Shown here: positions 28,183-36,051 of the stretch, one piece after another
Position numbering within the stretch: the first letter of the stretch is position 1
Layout: every line of letters begins with the position of its first letter
Assembly: GCA_964584305.1 (NCBI GenBank)
Contig: CAZOZL010000007.1
Location: 1-64,000, forward strand
DNA length: 64,000 nt
Reading direction: 5' to 3'
From: SB11 sp964584305
Lineage (GTDB): Bacteria > Bacteroidota > Bacteroidia > UBA8524
Position numbers and translations under genes: made by a program
The notes under the pieces: model-generated
What the model was told of the DNA's origin: nothing
The model's input: the letters and a program-made list of their open reading frames with translations, nothing else
The model's database searches: none

Positions 28183-28213
28183 AGGCTTCCTAAACTTATT
28201 AGGAGGCTTTTTT
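28183..28213 (+). terminator. Rho-independent terminator after the rpmB operon
   Basis: AAGGCTTCCTAA and TTAGGAGGCTT form an 11-bp stem with two G-U pairs and a 5-nt loop, followed by a T run from 28208. It lies between DUF4295 and ftsY, so ftsY is partly uncoupled. Confidence 0.75.
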
Positions 28214-28232
28214 TATTTGATAATATAAATCA

Positions 28233-29180
28233 ATGGGCATATTTAGCTTTTTCAGTAAAGATAAGAAACAGAAGCTGGATAAAGGTTTAGAAAAAACCAA
28301 AAGCGGCTTATTAGGTAAAATTAGCAAAGCACTGGTTGGGCGTTCAACCATTAGCGAGGAGTTTTTAGATGAGCTTGAGGAGATACTTGTATCATCAGAT
28401 GTGGGTATAGAAACTACCTTAAAAATTATAGAGCGTATTGAGAAACGAGTTTCTAAAGATAAATACGTAAATGCCTCAGAGCTTAATACAATGCTGAAAG
28501 AGGAAATGGCTGACCTTTTACCAGAAGATAATAATACTACTGGCGAGTTGCAAATTCCAGAGGGTACAAAACCCTATATAATATTAGTTGTTGGAGTAAA
28601 TGGGGTGGGTAAAACTACCACCATAGGCAAACTTGCCCACCAATTTAAAAAACAAGGCAAAAAAGTACTTTTAGGAGCAGGTGATACTTTTAGGGCCGCC
28701 GCTGTTGACCAGCTAAAAATATGGGCTAAAAGAGTAGGCGTTGATATAGTAGAGAAAGGCATGAATGCCGACCCTGCAAGCGTAGCCTTTGAAACCGCCA
28801 AAGCCGCCGCCGAAGGTGGATATGATGTAGCAATAATAGATACCGCAGGGCGTTTGCATAACAAAGTGAACTTGATGAATGAGTTATCCAAAATTCGTCG
28901 TGTGGTGCAAAAACATATACCTGATGCGCCCCACGAAGTAGTATTGATACTTGATGCCAGTACAGGGCAAAATGCCTTTGAGCAAGCCCGCCAGTTTACC
29001 GCAGTAACAGAAGTAAACGCGCTGGCACTTACAAAATTAGACGGTACAGCAAAAGGGGGGGTAGTTATTGGCATATCTGACCAGTTTTCAGTACCAGTAA
29101 AGTACATAGGAGTTGGCGAGACGATGGAAGACCTACAAGTATTTAACAAACACGAGTTTATAGACTCTTTGTTTAGTTAA
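28233..29180 (+). CDS. ftsY: Signal recognition particle receptor FtsY
   Basis: GTPase that docks SRP-bound ribosomes at the membrane. The 315-aa protein has a short basic start, an N domain (about residues 30-110) and a G domain with the P-loop GVNGVGKTTTIGKL (about 120-133), DTFRAAAVDQL, the G3 box DTAGR (about 204) and the G4 box TKLDGTAKGG (about 266), ending in an amphipathic GVGETMEDLQVF segment. The acidic A domain of E. coli FtsY is missing, as usual in this phylum. Start ATG at 28233. It lies 20 nt after the terminator of the ribosomal protein genes. Confidence 0.97.
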   Translation: MGIFSFFSKDKKQKLDKGLEKTKSGLLGKISKALVGRSTISEEFLDELEEILVSSDVGIETTLKIIERIEKRVSKDKYVNASELNTMLKEEMADLLPEDNNTTGELQIPEGTKPYIILVVGVNGVGKTTTIGKLAHQFKKQGKKVLLGAGDTFRAAAVDQLKIWAKRVGVDIVEKGMNADPASVAFETAKAAAEGGYDVAIIDTAGRLHNKVNLMNELSKIRRVVQKHIPDAPHEVVLILDASTGQNAFEQARQFTAVTEVNALALTKLDGTAKGGVVIGISDQFSVPVKYIGVGETMEDLQVFNKHEFIDSLFS

Positions 29181-29185
29181 CTGAT

Positions 29186-29196
29186 TTCGTCGAAAA
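29186..29196. promoter_or_regulatory. TTCGNCGAA dyad before the secreted-protein cassette
   Basis: TTCGTCGAAAA, the same dyad core as at 12882 and 15686. It lies 18 nt upstream of the -33 element of the next promoter, the usual place for an activator site. Confidence 0.45.
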
Positions 29197-29214
29197 AGAT
29201 TTTTTTGATAGTAA

Positions 29215-29247
29215 TTGGATAATATCTTTAATATATATATATGTTTG
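29215..29247 (+). promoter_or_regulatory. Promoter of the secreted-protein cassette (TTG, TATGTTTG)
   Basis: TTG at 29215-29217 and TATGTTTG at 29240-29247, 22 nt apart, followed by the ATG at 29273. Surrounding DNA is nearly pure AT. Confidence 0.55.
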
Positions 29248-29272
29248 TATATAAGAAATTATTGTTCCTGTC

Positions 29273-29704
29273 ATGTTCTATAAAAATTTAATATTATTAT
29301 TCTTTTTTACGTTAAACTTTAATGTTGAAGCTCAAATTCCTGGCACTTGGAATTCTTCACCTCAAACTACAACTTCTAACGCTATTGGTATAGGAACAAT
29401 TATGCCAGTGGGGTGGCAAGAAATTGAAATGAAATCAACAACACCTTGGTCTGATTATGTCTTTGATAGTACATATGTCTCTGCATTGCAACCCATTGAG
29501 CAATTAAGAGATAGTGTTTTCAAGAATAAAAGATTAAGTAATATGCCAAGTGCCATAGAGGTAGAGAATAATGGAGTAAAGCAAATGGAGTTTAATGTAA
29601 AATTTTTAGAAAATGTAGAACAATTGTACCTTTATGTAATAAAACTTAATGAGGAGATAAAATACCTTAAAGCAAAGTTGGGAGACGTTGAGAAAAATGA
29701 TTGA
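29273..29704 (+). CDS. Secreted protein with tail-fibre-like C-terminal segment, 143 aa
   Basis: A signal peptide (about residues 1-20, ending NVEAQ) is followed by a low-complexity S/T/N stretch and a GIGTIMPVG motif of the kind seen in Bacteroidota tail-fibre or adhesin repeats. The last 80 residues (SDYVFDSTYVSALQPIEQL, NKRLSNMPSAIEVENNGVK, NVKFLENVEQLYLYVIKL) match the C-terminal module that closes many long secreted proteins of this phylum, where it precedes a coiled coil. Here almost nothing lies between signal and tail, so this is a mini version or an internally deleted relic of a longer protein. The gene ends in ATGATTGA, overlapping the next start by 8 nt. Confidence 0.8.
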   Translation: MFYKNLILLFFFTLNFNVEAQIPGTWNSSPQTTTSNAIGIGTIMPVGWQEIEMKSTTPWSDYVFDSTYVSALQPIEQLRDSVFKNKRLSNMPSAIEVENNGVKQMEFNVKFLENVEQLYLYVIKLNEEIKYLKAKLGDVEKND

Positions 29705-30170
29705 AAAAAGTGTAAAAAAATTCGGTGTTGCATTAGGACTGAATGGGGTAACAAATTTTTCTAATACAATAAACTACGTATATGTAAATCCTTTAATAAA
29801 TGTCGTTTATAAAAATAAAAAAAATATTTTTTCATCGGGTATTTTAATTCCTGTAATGCCTGTTAATAATTATAAATATTGGTTTAGTTTTAATTATTTA
29901 CGGACTAAATATTGGACAGGAAACAAAACTATTTTGTATGGAGCTAATGTGGATTTTAGTAGATTTTCATATAGATATCACTCTATATCAAATTTTGTTT
30001 CGGTTAACTCTTATTACAAAAAATTTAGTAGTGAAGCCCTAATTCAAATAGGTTTTTTATATAAACTTCATAAAAATACTTCAATAATGGTGAATTTGGG
30101 ATTAGGAGTAAATATTGCTTTTAATAATGACCCCCCCTCCCCCCGAAATAAACTCTGCTACTATTTTTGA
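29697..30170 (+). CDS. Predicted beta-barrel protein, probably frameshifted at a C tract, about 157 aa
   Basis: ATG at 29697 overlaps the previous stop; an in-frame TTG at 29688 is less likely. The product lacks a signal peptide but shows alternating strands (FGVALGLNGVTNF, LINVVYKNKKNIF, YWFSFNYLRTKYW, ILYGANVDFSRFSYRY, IQIGFLYKLHKN, IMVNLGLGVNIAF) like an outer-membrane barrel. The frame then crosses a C7-T-C6 tract (30131-30144) and ends in RNKLCYYF at 30170. Removing one C would continue the frame through INSATIFEPMIKMKLN to a stop at 30216, six bases before the next gene, ending NLFY with an aromatic last residue. I read this as a one-base slip: phase variation, decay or a sequencing error. 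Confidence 0.6.
   Translation: MIEKSVKKFGVALGLNGVTNFSNTINYVYVNPLINVVYKNKKNIFSSGILIPVMPVNNYKYWFSFNYLRTKYWTGNKTILYGANVDFSRFSYRYHSISNFVSVNSYYKKFSSEALIQIGFLYKLHKNTSIMVNLGLGVNIAFNNDPPSPRNKLCYYF
30131..30144. repeat. C7-T-C6 homopolymer tract inside the barrel gene
   Basis: Seven C, one T, six C, in a region otherwise above 70 percent AT by eye. Slippage by one base switches the barrel gene between an end at 30170 and an end at 30216. Confidence 0.75.
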
Positions 30171-30222
30171 GCCAATGATAAAAATGAAATTAAATATTAT
30201 CAATCTATTTTACTAAATAATT

Positions 30223-30669
30223 ATGAAAAATTTTAATATTATAGTAATATGTTTCATTTTAAATATTTTATCAAATACTACTTTTTCACAAAACCTTATA
30301 CAAAATGGGAAGTTTGAAAATGGTACAAGGCTTATTAATGAGTGTTTTTCTTTACCCAACCCAGATGCATTTAATGGAATTAATTACTGGGAAATGGCTC
30401 AAAGATATCCAGTTTGTAATTTTAGTACAAATGGTTCAACGGTAAATCAATGCAGAACACCTGATTGGATTAAAGCAGATTTATGCCGCAATAACAATGG
30501 GTTTCAAGCAAACACTATATTACCACCTTCTACACCAAACACTGAGATGTGTATAGTTACTCACAACTTTACTTTCAAGAACAACTTTACTTTCAAGATA
30601 GGTGGATACCCAAAAACAATTTTGATAACAGGCAGTTTGATATTACTGGGTATTCAGTATGGGCAGTAA
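30223..30669 (+). pseudogene. Truncated secreted protein, 148 aa, joined to a barrel remnant
   Basis: The first 115 residues are sound: a signal peptide (ending NTTFSQ), then NLIQNGKFENG, NYWEMAQRYPV and TPDWIKADLCRNN. This resembles the start of secreted Bacteroidota proteins whose first domain begins NLVxNGxFE and which usually run on for hundreds of residues with an OmpA or sorting tail. After a perfect 18-bp tandem repeat the frame goes into a tail (PKTILITGSLILLGIQYGQ) that looks like an out-of-frame reading, because the +1 frame over the same DNA gives convincing barrel sequence. I infer that a deletion fused the 5' part of one gene to the 3' part of another. Confidence 0.6.
30563..30598 (+). 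repeat. Perfect 18-bp tandem duplication at the gene junction
   Basis: ACAACTTTACTTTCAAGA occurs twice back to back. It is in frame in the upstream ORF (NFTFKN twice) and marks the point where coding sense moves to another frame. Confidence 0.85.
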
Positions 30670-30842
30670 ATGCCCATGTAGAGGCGGGATATATAGTACC
30701 TATTTTCAGATATAATATTACGTGGAAAGCAGCATTTGAATATGCACTTACAGATTATATAAAAAGTCAATACCCCTTAAACCTGTATCCATATACGTTT
30801 AGCATTGGTGTTTCATTACCTCTATTTGTTAGTAAAAATTAA
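30600..30842 (+). pseudogene. 3' remnant of an outer-membrane beta-barrel gene
   Basis: The frame from about 30600 reads QFDITGYSVWAVNAHVEAGY, VPIFRYNITWKAAFEYALTD and YPYTFSIGVSLPLFVSKN. This is the last four or so strands of an OmpA-like barrel. It has no start or signal peptide of its own; a GTG at 30549 is in frame but yields an unconvincing N-terminus. It overlaps the tail of the truncated gene at 30223 in another frame. It is best read as a gene fragment left by deletion. Confidence 0.6.
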
Positions 30843-30885
30843 CAGTAAAAGTAAGTTCATATCAATAACTATATGCTAAAACTAA

Positions 30886-30919
30886 TTTGAAGGTTGAGAG
30901 TTAATTTTCTCTACTTTTG
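30886..30919 (+). promoter_or_regulatory. rimO promoter (TTTG, TACTTTTG)
   Basis: TTTG at 30886-30889 and TACTTTTG at 30912-30919 with 22 nt between. The rimO ATG is 10 nt after the -7 box, so the leader is very short. Confidence 0.5.
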
Positions 30920-30928
30920 TGTGCTTAA

Positions 30929-32242
30929 ATGCGCACCAAAACACATAAACAAAATAAGATAAATATAGTAACACTGGGTTGTAGCAAAAACTTGGTAGAT
31001 AGTGAGGTACTATACAGTCAGCTAAAAGCAAACGACTACGAGGTAGAGCATGAATCAGCGAAAGATGACTCAAACATTATAATAGTAAATACGTGCGGTT
31101 TTATAGATAATGCCAAGCAAGAAAGTATAGATACTATACTGCGTTATGTTGATGAGAAAGAAGAAGGTAATATTGATAAACTATATGTTACAGGCTGCCT
31201 ATCGCAACGCTATAAAGACGATTTAGAAAAAGAAATACCGCAGGTAGATGCTTTTTTTGGCACATTAGAACTGCCCAATATTCTTAAAACATTGGGCGCA
31301 GACTATAAGCATGATTTAATAGGCGAACGTTTAATAACTACCCCGCAGCACTACGCTTACCTTAAAATATCAGAAGGGTGTAACCGCCCGTGTTCCTTTT
31401 GTGCAATCCCATTAATGCGGGGCAAGCACGTATCAAAACCTATTGAGCAGTTGGTTATCGAAGCTAAAAACTTGGTAAAAAACGGCACAAAAGAATTGAT
31501 GCTAATAGCGCAAGATAGTACCTACTATGGTTTAGACTTGTATGGCAAGCGCAACTTGGCAGATTTGATGCGTAATCTTAGTGATGTGGAAGGATTAGAG
31601 TGGATACGCTTACATTATGCCTTCCCGTCCCAATTTCCTGTGGATGCTTTGGAAGTAATGGCAGAACGTGAAAATATTTGCAACTATATAGATATACCCT
31701 TGCAACACGCTACGGATAATATGCTTAAAATTATGCGTAGGGGCATCACTCGCAAACGCTCTGAGGATATAATAGAGACCATTCGTCAAAAAGTACCTAA
31801 TATCGGTATTCGTACTACTATGCTGGTGGGACACCCTGGTGAAACCGAAAGCGAGTACAACCAGTTGGTTGATTTTGTAAAACAAATGAAATTTGACCGT
31901 TTGGGAGTATTTACCTACTCGCACGAGGAAAATACGCCTGCACACTCATTGGCTGATGATATACCCGCAGAGGAGAAAGAAGAGCGCGCCGAAAACCTGA
32001 TGGAAGTACAGCAAAATATATCATTGGCTATAAACAAACAAAAAGTAGGAAATACCTACAAAGTATTGTTTGATAGGGTAGAAGGCGGGTATTTTGTAGG
32101 AAGAACAGAATATGACTCTCCCGAAGTAGATAACGAGGTATTAGTAGATGCCAAAAACAACTATGTACGAGTGGGCGATTTTGCCAATATAAAAATTACT
32201 AATGCCGCCGAGTTTGATTTGTATGGCGAGGTTGTTGTTTAA
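30929..32242 (+). CDS. rimO: Ribosomal protein S12 methylthiotransferase RimO
   Basis: Radical-SAM enzyme that adds a methylthio group to an aspartate of S12. The 437-aa protein has the N-terminal MTTase domain with its iron-sulfur cysteines (TLGCSKNLVDSEVL at about residues 13-26, NTCGFIDNAK, TGCLSQRY), a radical-SAM core with SEGCNRPCSFCAIPLMRGKH (about 148-167, the CxxxCxxC cluster), and a TRAM domain at the end. The GCSKNLVDSE block separates RimO from MiaB. Its leader is short. bshC follows after 24 nt. Confidence 0.97.
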   Translation: MRTKTHKQNKINIVTLGCSKNLVDSEVLYSQLKANDYEVEHESAKDDSNIIIVNTCGFIDNAKQESIDTILRYVDEKEEGNIDKLYVTGCLSQRYKDDLEKEIPQVDAFFGTLELPNILKTLGADYKHDLIGERLITTPQHYAYLKISEGCNRPCSFCAIPLMRGKHVSKPIEQLVIEAKNLVKNGTKELMLIAQDSTYYGLDLYGKRNLADLMRNLSDVEGLEWIRLHYAFPSQFPVDALEVMAERENICNYIDIPLQHATDNMLKIMRRGITRKRSEDIIETIRQKVPNIGIRTTMLVGHPGETESEYNQLVDFVKQMKFDRLGVFTYSHEENTPAHSLADDIPAEEKEERAENLMEVQQNISLAINKQKVGNTYKVLFDRVEGGYFVGRTEYDSPEVDNEVLVDAKNNYVRVGDFANIKITNAAEFDLYGEVVV

Positions 32243-32266
32243 TTTCCACTTAAAAAAATAACAATT

Positions 32267-33877
32267 ATGCAAAGTATAGCTGCCAGCAAAGAGCATCTTA
32301 CCCAATATTATTCTAAAACAGTGGTCGATTATCTAAATCAAGACCCAAAGATTAAAGATTTTTACCAATATGGGCACGATGATGAGGGGTACAAGCAAAA
32401 AATAGCGCAACGTACTTTTGACGATAAATATAGGCTCACATTAGTTAGTATATTACAACAGCAATACAAAGACATATTAAAAGCAGATAGTGCAGTAGCT
32501 AAAAATATAGCAGCCCTTGCAAACAAAGATACCTTTACTATTACAACAGGGCAGCAAATACATATATATTTAGGACCATTATATGTAGTAAATAAAATAC
32601 TAAGCACTATTGCTAAATGTAGAGAACTGGCAAAGCAATATCCAAATAAAAAATTCGTCCCCATATTTTGGATGGCAAGCGAAGACCATGATTTTGAAGA
32701 GATAAACCATATAAAATTATACTATAAAGATTTTGTGTGGCAGGGAGAAGAAGGTTTTAAAGGAGCAGTAGGGCGACTGAACCCTGCAAGCATAAACGAG
32801 TTAAAAGAGCAAATAGGCGAAATAATTAGTAACGATGCTGATGCAACTAAATTATTAGCACTTTTTGCAGAAGCCTATACCAAGTTTAATACCTTAGCAA
32901 ATGCCACACGATATGTATTGAATGTTTTATTTGAAGCACAGGGTGTAGTAGTGCTTGATGCTGACGATAAAGAACTAAAACAAATATTAAAACCCTATAT
33001 ACTTAAAGATGTTTTTGATAGTGAAAACCTTGAAGTAGCACAAGCTACAACTACACAACTCGAAATAAACTATAAGGCACAAATACACCCACGTGAAATA
33101 AATTTTTTTTACCTGACAGCAAAAGGACGTTACCGTATTGCAAAAGAAGGGGATACCTATAAAGCACTTGGTAGCTTTAATATTGAATTTACAAAGCAAC
33201 AACTTGAAGCTGAAATAGAGCGACACCCAGAAAATTTTAGCCCTAATGTGTTGCTACGCCCACTGTACCAAGAAATAATACTACCCAATATAGCATACAT
33301 TGGCGGTCCTGCTGAGGTGAACTACTGGCTACAACTAAAGGCAGTTTTTAATGCTAACAGTGTTCAGTTTCCAATTATAGAACTGCGTAAATCATTGATA
33401 CTACTGAATGAGAAAACAGAGCAAAGTATTGTAGATATAAGTATGGAGGTTACAGATTTTTTGCAAGATGAGAAAGTAATTATCAAAAACTTTATTCAAA
33501 AAAACGCTACTGGAATTCCTAATTATGGCAACCATTATAAGGCGGTGGAAGAACAGTTAGAAACCATTAAACAAAAGGCACTTGAAGTAGATAAAAACTT
33601 AAAACCTTTTTTAGAGGGGGAGTTTAAAAAAATAAGAGACACATTTGGTAAATTAGATGGCAAACTTCAAAAAATTGAGAAGCAAAAGTTCGATAATCAA
33701 CTAAAAAAGATAGAAGCTATCAAAAATAAGTTTTTCACATCAGGAAAACTTGCAGAGCGAACAGATACTATACTTTCAGAGCCTCAAATTTGTAATCCAC
33801 AGGTAATAGAAAATCTGTTAACAACTTTTGGTAAGCTAAAAAAACCACTCATCATCGTTTTGCCCCCATTAAGATAA
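32267..33877 (+). CDS. bshC: Putative cysteine ligase BshC (bacillithiol synthesis)
   Basis: Catalyses the last step of bacillithiol synthesis, joining cysteine to glucosaminyl-malate. The 536-aa length fits the family. Visible blocks are TITTGQQIHIYLGPLYVVNK (about residues 86-105), VPIFWMASEDHDFEEINHI (about 129-147), PNVLLRPLYQEIILPNIAYI and GGPAEVNYWLQLKAVF (about 330-365), then a long coiled coil and a short C-terminal strand. ATG at 32267, in tandem with rimO. bshA and bshB are not in the window, as is usual because the pathway genes are scattered in Bacteroidota. Confidence 0.93.
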   Translation: MQSIAASKEHLTQYYSKTVVDYLNQDPKIKDFYQYGHDDEGYKQKIAQRTFDDKYRLTLVSILQQQYKDILKADSAVAKNIAALANKDTFTITTGQQIHIYLGPLYVVNKILSTIAKCRELAKQYPNKKFVPIFWMASEDHDFEEINHIKLYYKDFVWQGEEGFKGAVGRLNPASINELKEQIGEIISNDADATKLLALFAEAYTKFNTLANATRYVLNVLFEAQGVVVLDADDKELKQILKPYILKDVFDSENLEVAQATTTQLEINYKAQIHPREINFFYLTAKGRYRIAKEGDTYKALGSFNIEFTKQQLEAEIERHPENFSPNVLLRPLYQEIILPNIAYIGGPAEVNYWLQLKAVFNANSVQFPIIELRKSLILLNEKTEQSIVDISMEVTDFLQDEKVIIKNFIQKNATGIPNYGNHYKAVEEQLETIKQKALEVDKNLKPFLEGEFKKIRDTFGKLDGKLQKIEKQKFDNQLKKIEAIKNKFFTSGKLAERTDTILSEPQICNPQVIENLLTTFGKLKKPLIIVLPPLR

Positions 33878-33905
33878 TTCATTACGCATACTCCTTTCCT
33901 ATTCT

Positions 33906-33913
33906 TAACTTTG
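33906..33913 (+). promoter_or_regulatory. -7 box TAACTTTG before gldL
   Basis: Exact TAnnTTTG, 29 nt before the gldL ATG. No -33 element at the usual distance. Confidence 0.4.
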
Positions 33914-33942
33914 TTGGTAAGAATTAGGCTTAAAAGTGTGTA

Positions 33943-34485
33943 ATGGAAAGAACAAAACCCCAATTTGATTTTTTAAACTTTGTTTATGGTGTTGGTGCAG
34001 CAGTAGTAATACTAGGTGCAATAGCCAAATTTTTAGACTGGAGATATGCCGACGAAATATTTATTACTGGTTTGGGAACCGAAGTAATGGTATTTATCGT
34101 TTCATCATTCAGGTTTAAAAGCAAAAAAAATGAATACAAGTGGGAAAAAGTTTTCCCAGGTATTTTAGAAGGTAGTGATGAGGAATTTAAAGCCTATGAC
34201 CAAGTGGGTATGAATAACGAAATTGTTAAACGCAATACTGACTACCTCGAATCAAAACTTACACAAATGGAAGAGAATATTGATAAACTAAACGATGTAT
34301 TCTCACTACTCACACGCTCTATTGAAGGGATGAATACTGGTATCAAAAAACTTGAAGATGCAAACAATGGCTACGAAGGGCAAATGACCGAATTGAAAAA
34401 GAACTTGAGCAGAATGAATGATTTTTATACCGATTTTAATGAGGTTATGGTGTATAAAAACAAAAAAGAAGAAGTTAAGAAATAA
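33943..34485 (+). CDS. gldL: GldL/PorL-type inner-membrane motor protein, 180 aa
   Basis: Stator subunit of the proton-driven GldLM motor that powers type IX secretion and gliding. Two membrane helices are visible, LNFVYGVGAAVVILGAIAKF (about residues 11-30) and IFITGLGTEVMVFIVSSF (about 39-56). Lys29 and Glu47 occupy the places of the lysine and the essential glutamate of known GldL (Lys27 and Glu49 in Flavobacterium johnsoniae, from memory). YKWEKVFPGI follows, as in GldL. The C-terminal half is a coiled coil. gldM follows after 21 nt. The protein is shorter than the usual 200-plus residues, and gldK is not upstream. Confidence 0.85.
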   Translation: MERTKPQFDFLNFVYGVGAAVVILGAIAKFLDWRYADEIFITGLGTEVMVFIVSSFRFKSKKNEYKWEKVFPGILEGSDEEFKAYDQVGMNNEIVKRNTDYLESKLTQMEENIDKLNDVFSLLTRSIEGMNTGIKKLEDANNGYEGQMTELKKNLSRMNDFYTDFNEVMVYKNKKEEVKK

Positions 34486-34506
34486 TTGAGCAGATAGAAG
34501 TAAATA

Positions 34507-36051
34507 ATGTTTAACGTAGAAAATAGCGATTTAAGGCAAAAACTCATTAACTTGATGTATTTGGTATTTATTACCTTAGCCTTTATTTATTTACCGTCAG
34601 ACTTTATTGATGCAACAAAATATATACAAAACTCATTTGTACAAACAGAAAAAGAATACAATACTAAAGTTGAAGCAAATCAAGGTTTACTAAAAGAGAG
34701 CTTATACATAAACACCCCATTGGCAGAAGACTATTATAATATTTTAAATGTCTCAATTGATATTGACTCTACTGATGCACATATAAACAGGATGCTGCAA
34801 ACTATACAAAGCACAGTAGGAGGAAATAATGAATATGGATTTTTAAACAATTCGAAAAACTTTTTGTTAGGAAACGATTTAATTGTTAATAGCGGCGATG
34901 CTACCATACTGCAAAGGCAAATAGAAAAAGTAAAGCAAAAGATAAAAGGATATGATTTAAAAAATGTAACCCCATTTTTAGACGATATTTTACCCACTTC
35001 TATTGATTTAAAGAATGCAGTAGGGAAAGAAAAGAGTTGGGAGAATTTCTTTTTCTCAAAAACGCCGATAGCGGTAATTAGTACAAATTTGCAAAAAATA
35101 AAATCAGACTTAGCATATACAAAATTTAAGTTGGTGGAGTATTTGGTGAGCAATGTGAGCAAGGGGGAATCAAACAAAAAAATAAGTATATTGTCAAGTA
35201 ACTCAATAGCGGTGGAGGTGTTAGCAGCAAAAAGTTTTTTATTAGGCGATAAAGTAGCTTTTAAAGTGATTTTGCTTGACTCTACAAAAGGCGCAGGCGC
35301 AGGCAATGGATATAAAAATGTTAAAGCCTACATAAAAAAGGGGAGAAACATTGTAAAAAAATTAAAAATAGGCAAAGGGGGGGTAATAAGCTATTTGGCA
35401 AATGAATCGGGAACTTTTAAGCTAATAGTTAAAGATACAGCCAATACTTCAACCCTTAAATTTGTAGTTAAAAATTTAAGAACTGCCTTTACTGAAAAAA
35501 ATAGCCCTGAGGAGATGTATATGGGTATTGATAATCCTATACAAATAGAGGCAAGTGAGATAGACCTGAATAGTATTGAAACTGAAATAGATTTAGGCGA
35601 GGTTATCCCTTTTGGTGGGAAATATTATTTGCGCTTTCAATCAGAAGGTATAGCGCATTTAAAAGTATATTCGGCCAATAAAGATGGGCGATACTTAGTA
35701 GTACAAAAGACATATAAAGTAAAAAAATTACCCAATCCTGTGGTAACCATCGATGGAAAATCGGGCGGCAGCATATCACAAAAAATACTGCAAGTACAGG
35801 ATAAACTTGTAGCCCAATCTACTCTGATAACTGTTGAGGATGTGTATAATATTCTTAGCTTTGAAGTGATTAGAGTACACAGAAGGGGAAAGGATGTAGC
35901 AGTTAATAGAGGGGGTGTTTTTGGGTATGAAACAAGAAAGCTATTAAGGGAAACAAATAGTGGAGATTTAGTTATTATTGATAATATAAAAATAAAAGCA
36001 ACCGACGGTACTTTAAAAGAAGTGAGTCCCGTTGTATTTAGTGTGAAATAG
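34507..36051 (+). CDS. gldM: GldM/PorM-type motor shaft protein, 514 aa
   Basis: Inner-membrane protein whose periplasmic part spans the periplasm and carries motor torque to the outer membrane. A single helix (LINLMYLVFITLAFIYL, about residues 13-29) follows Arg10, the position of the conserved arginine of GldM. The periplasmic region starts with a helical domain (about 30-220), then three Ig-like beta domains, ending SPVVFSVK, much like GldM domains D1 to D4. Length fits. The expected next gene, gldN, is replaced by the beta-helix/PorG-like gene, whose GTG overlaps this stop by one base. Confidence 0.85.
   Translation: MFNVENSDLRQKLINLMYLVFITLAFIYLPSDFIDATKYIQNSFVQTEKEYNTKVEANQGLLKESLYINTPLAEDYYNILNVSIDIDSTDAHINRMLQTIQSTVGGNNEYGFLNNSKNFLLGNDLIVNSGDATILQRQIEKVKQKIKGYDLKNVTPFLDDILPTSIDLKNAVGKEKSWENFFFSKTPIAVISTNLQKIKSDLAYTKFKLVEYLVSNVSKGESNKKISILSSNSIAVEVLAAKSFLLGDKVAFKVILLDSTKGAGAGNGYKNVKAYIKKGRNIVKKLKIGKGGVISYLANESGTFKLIVKDTANTSTLKFVVKNLRTAFTEKNSPEEMYMGIDNPIQIEASEIDLNSIETEIDLGEVIPFGGKYYLRFQSEGIAHLKVYSANKDGRYLVVQKTYKVKKLPNPVVTIDGKSGGSISQKILQVQDKLVAQSTLITVEDVYNILSFEVIRVHRRGKDVAVNRGGVFGYETRKLLRETNSGDLVIIDNIKIKATDGTLKEVSPVVFSVK

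Noticed and set aside
28574..29149. 191-codon minus-strand frame inside ftsY
   Set aside because: Antisense shadow of the FtsY GTPase domain, with serine and threonine-rich nonsense composition.
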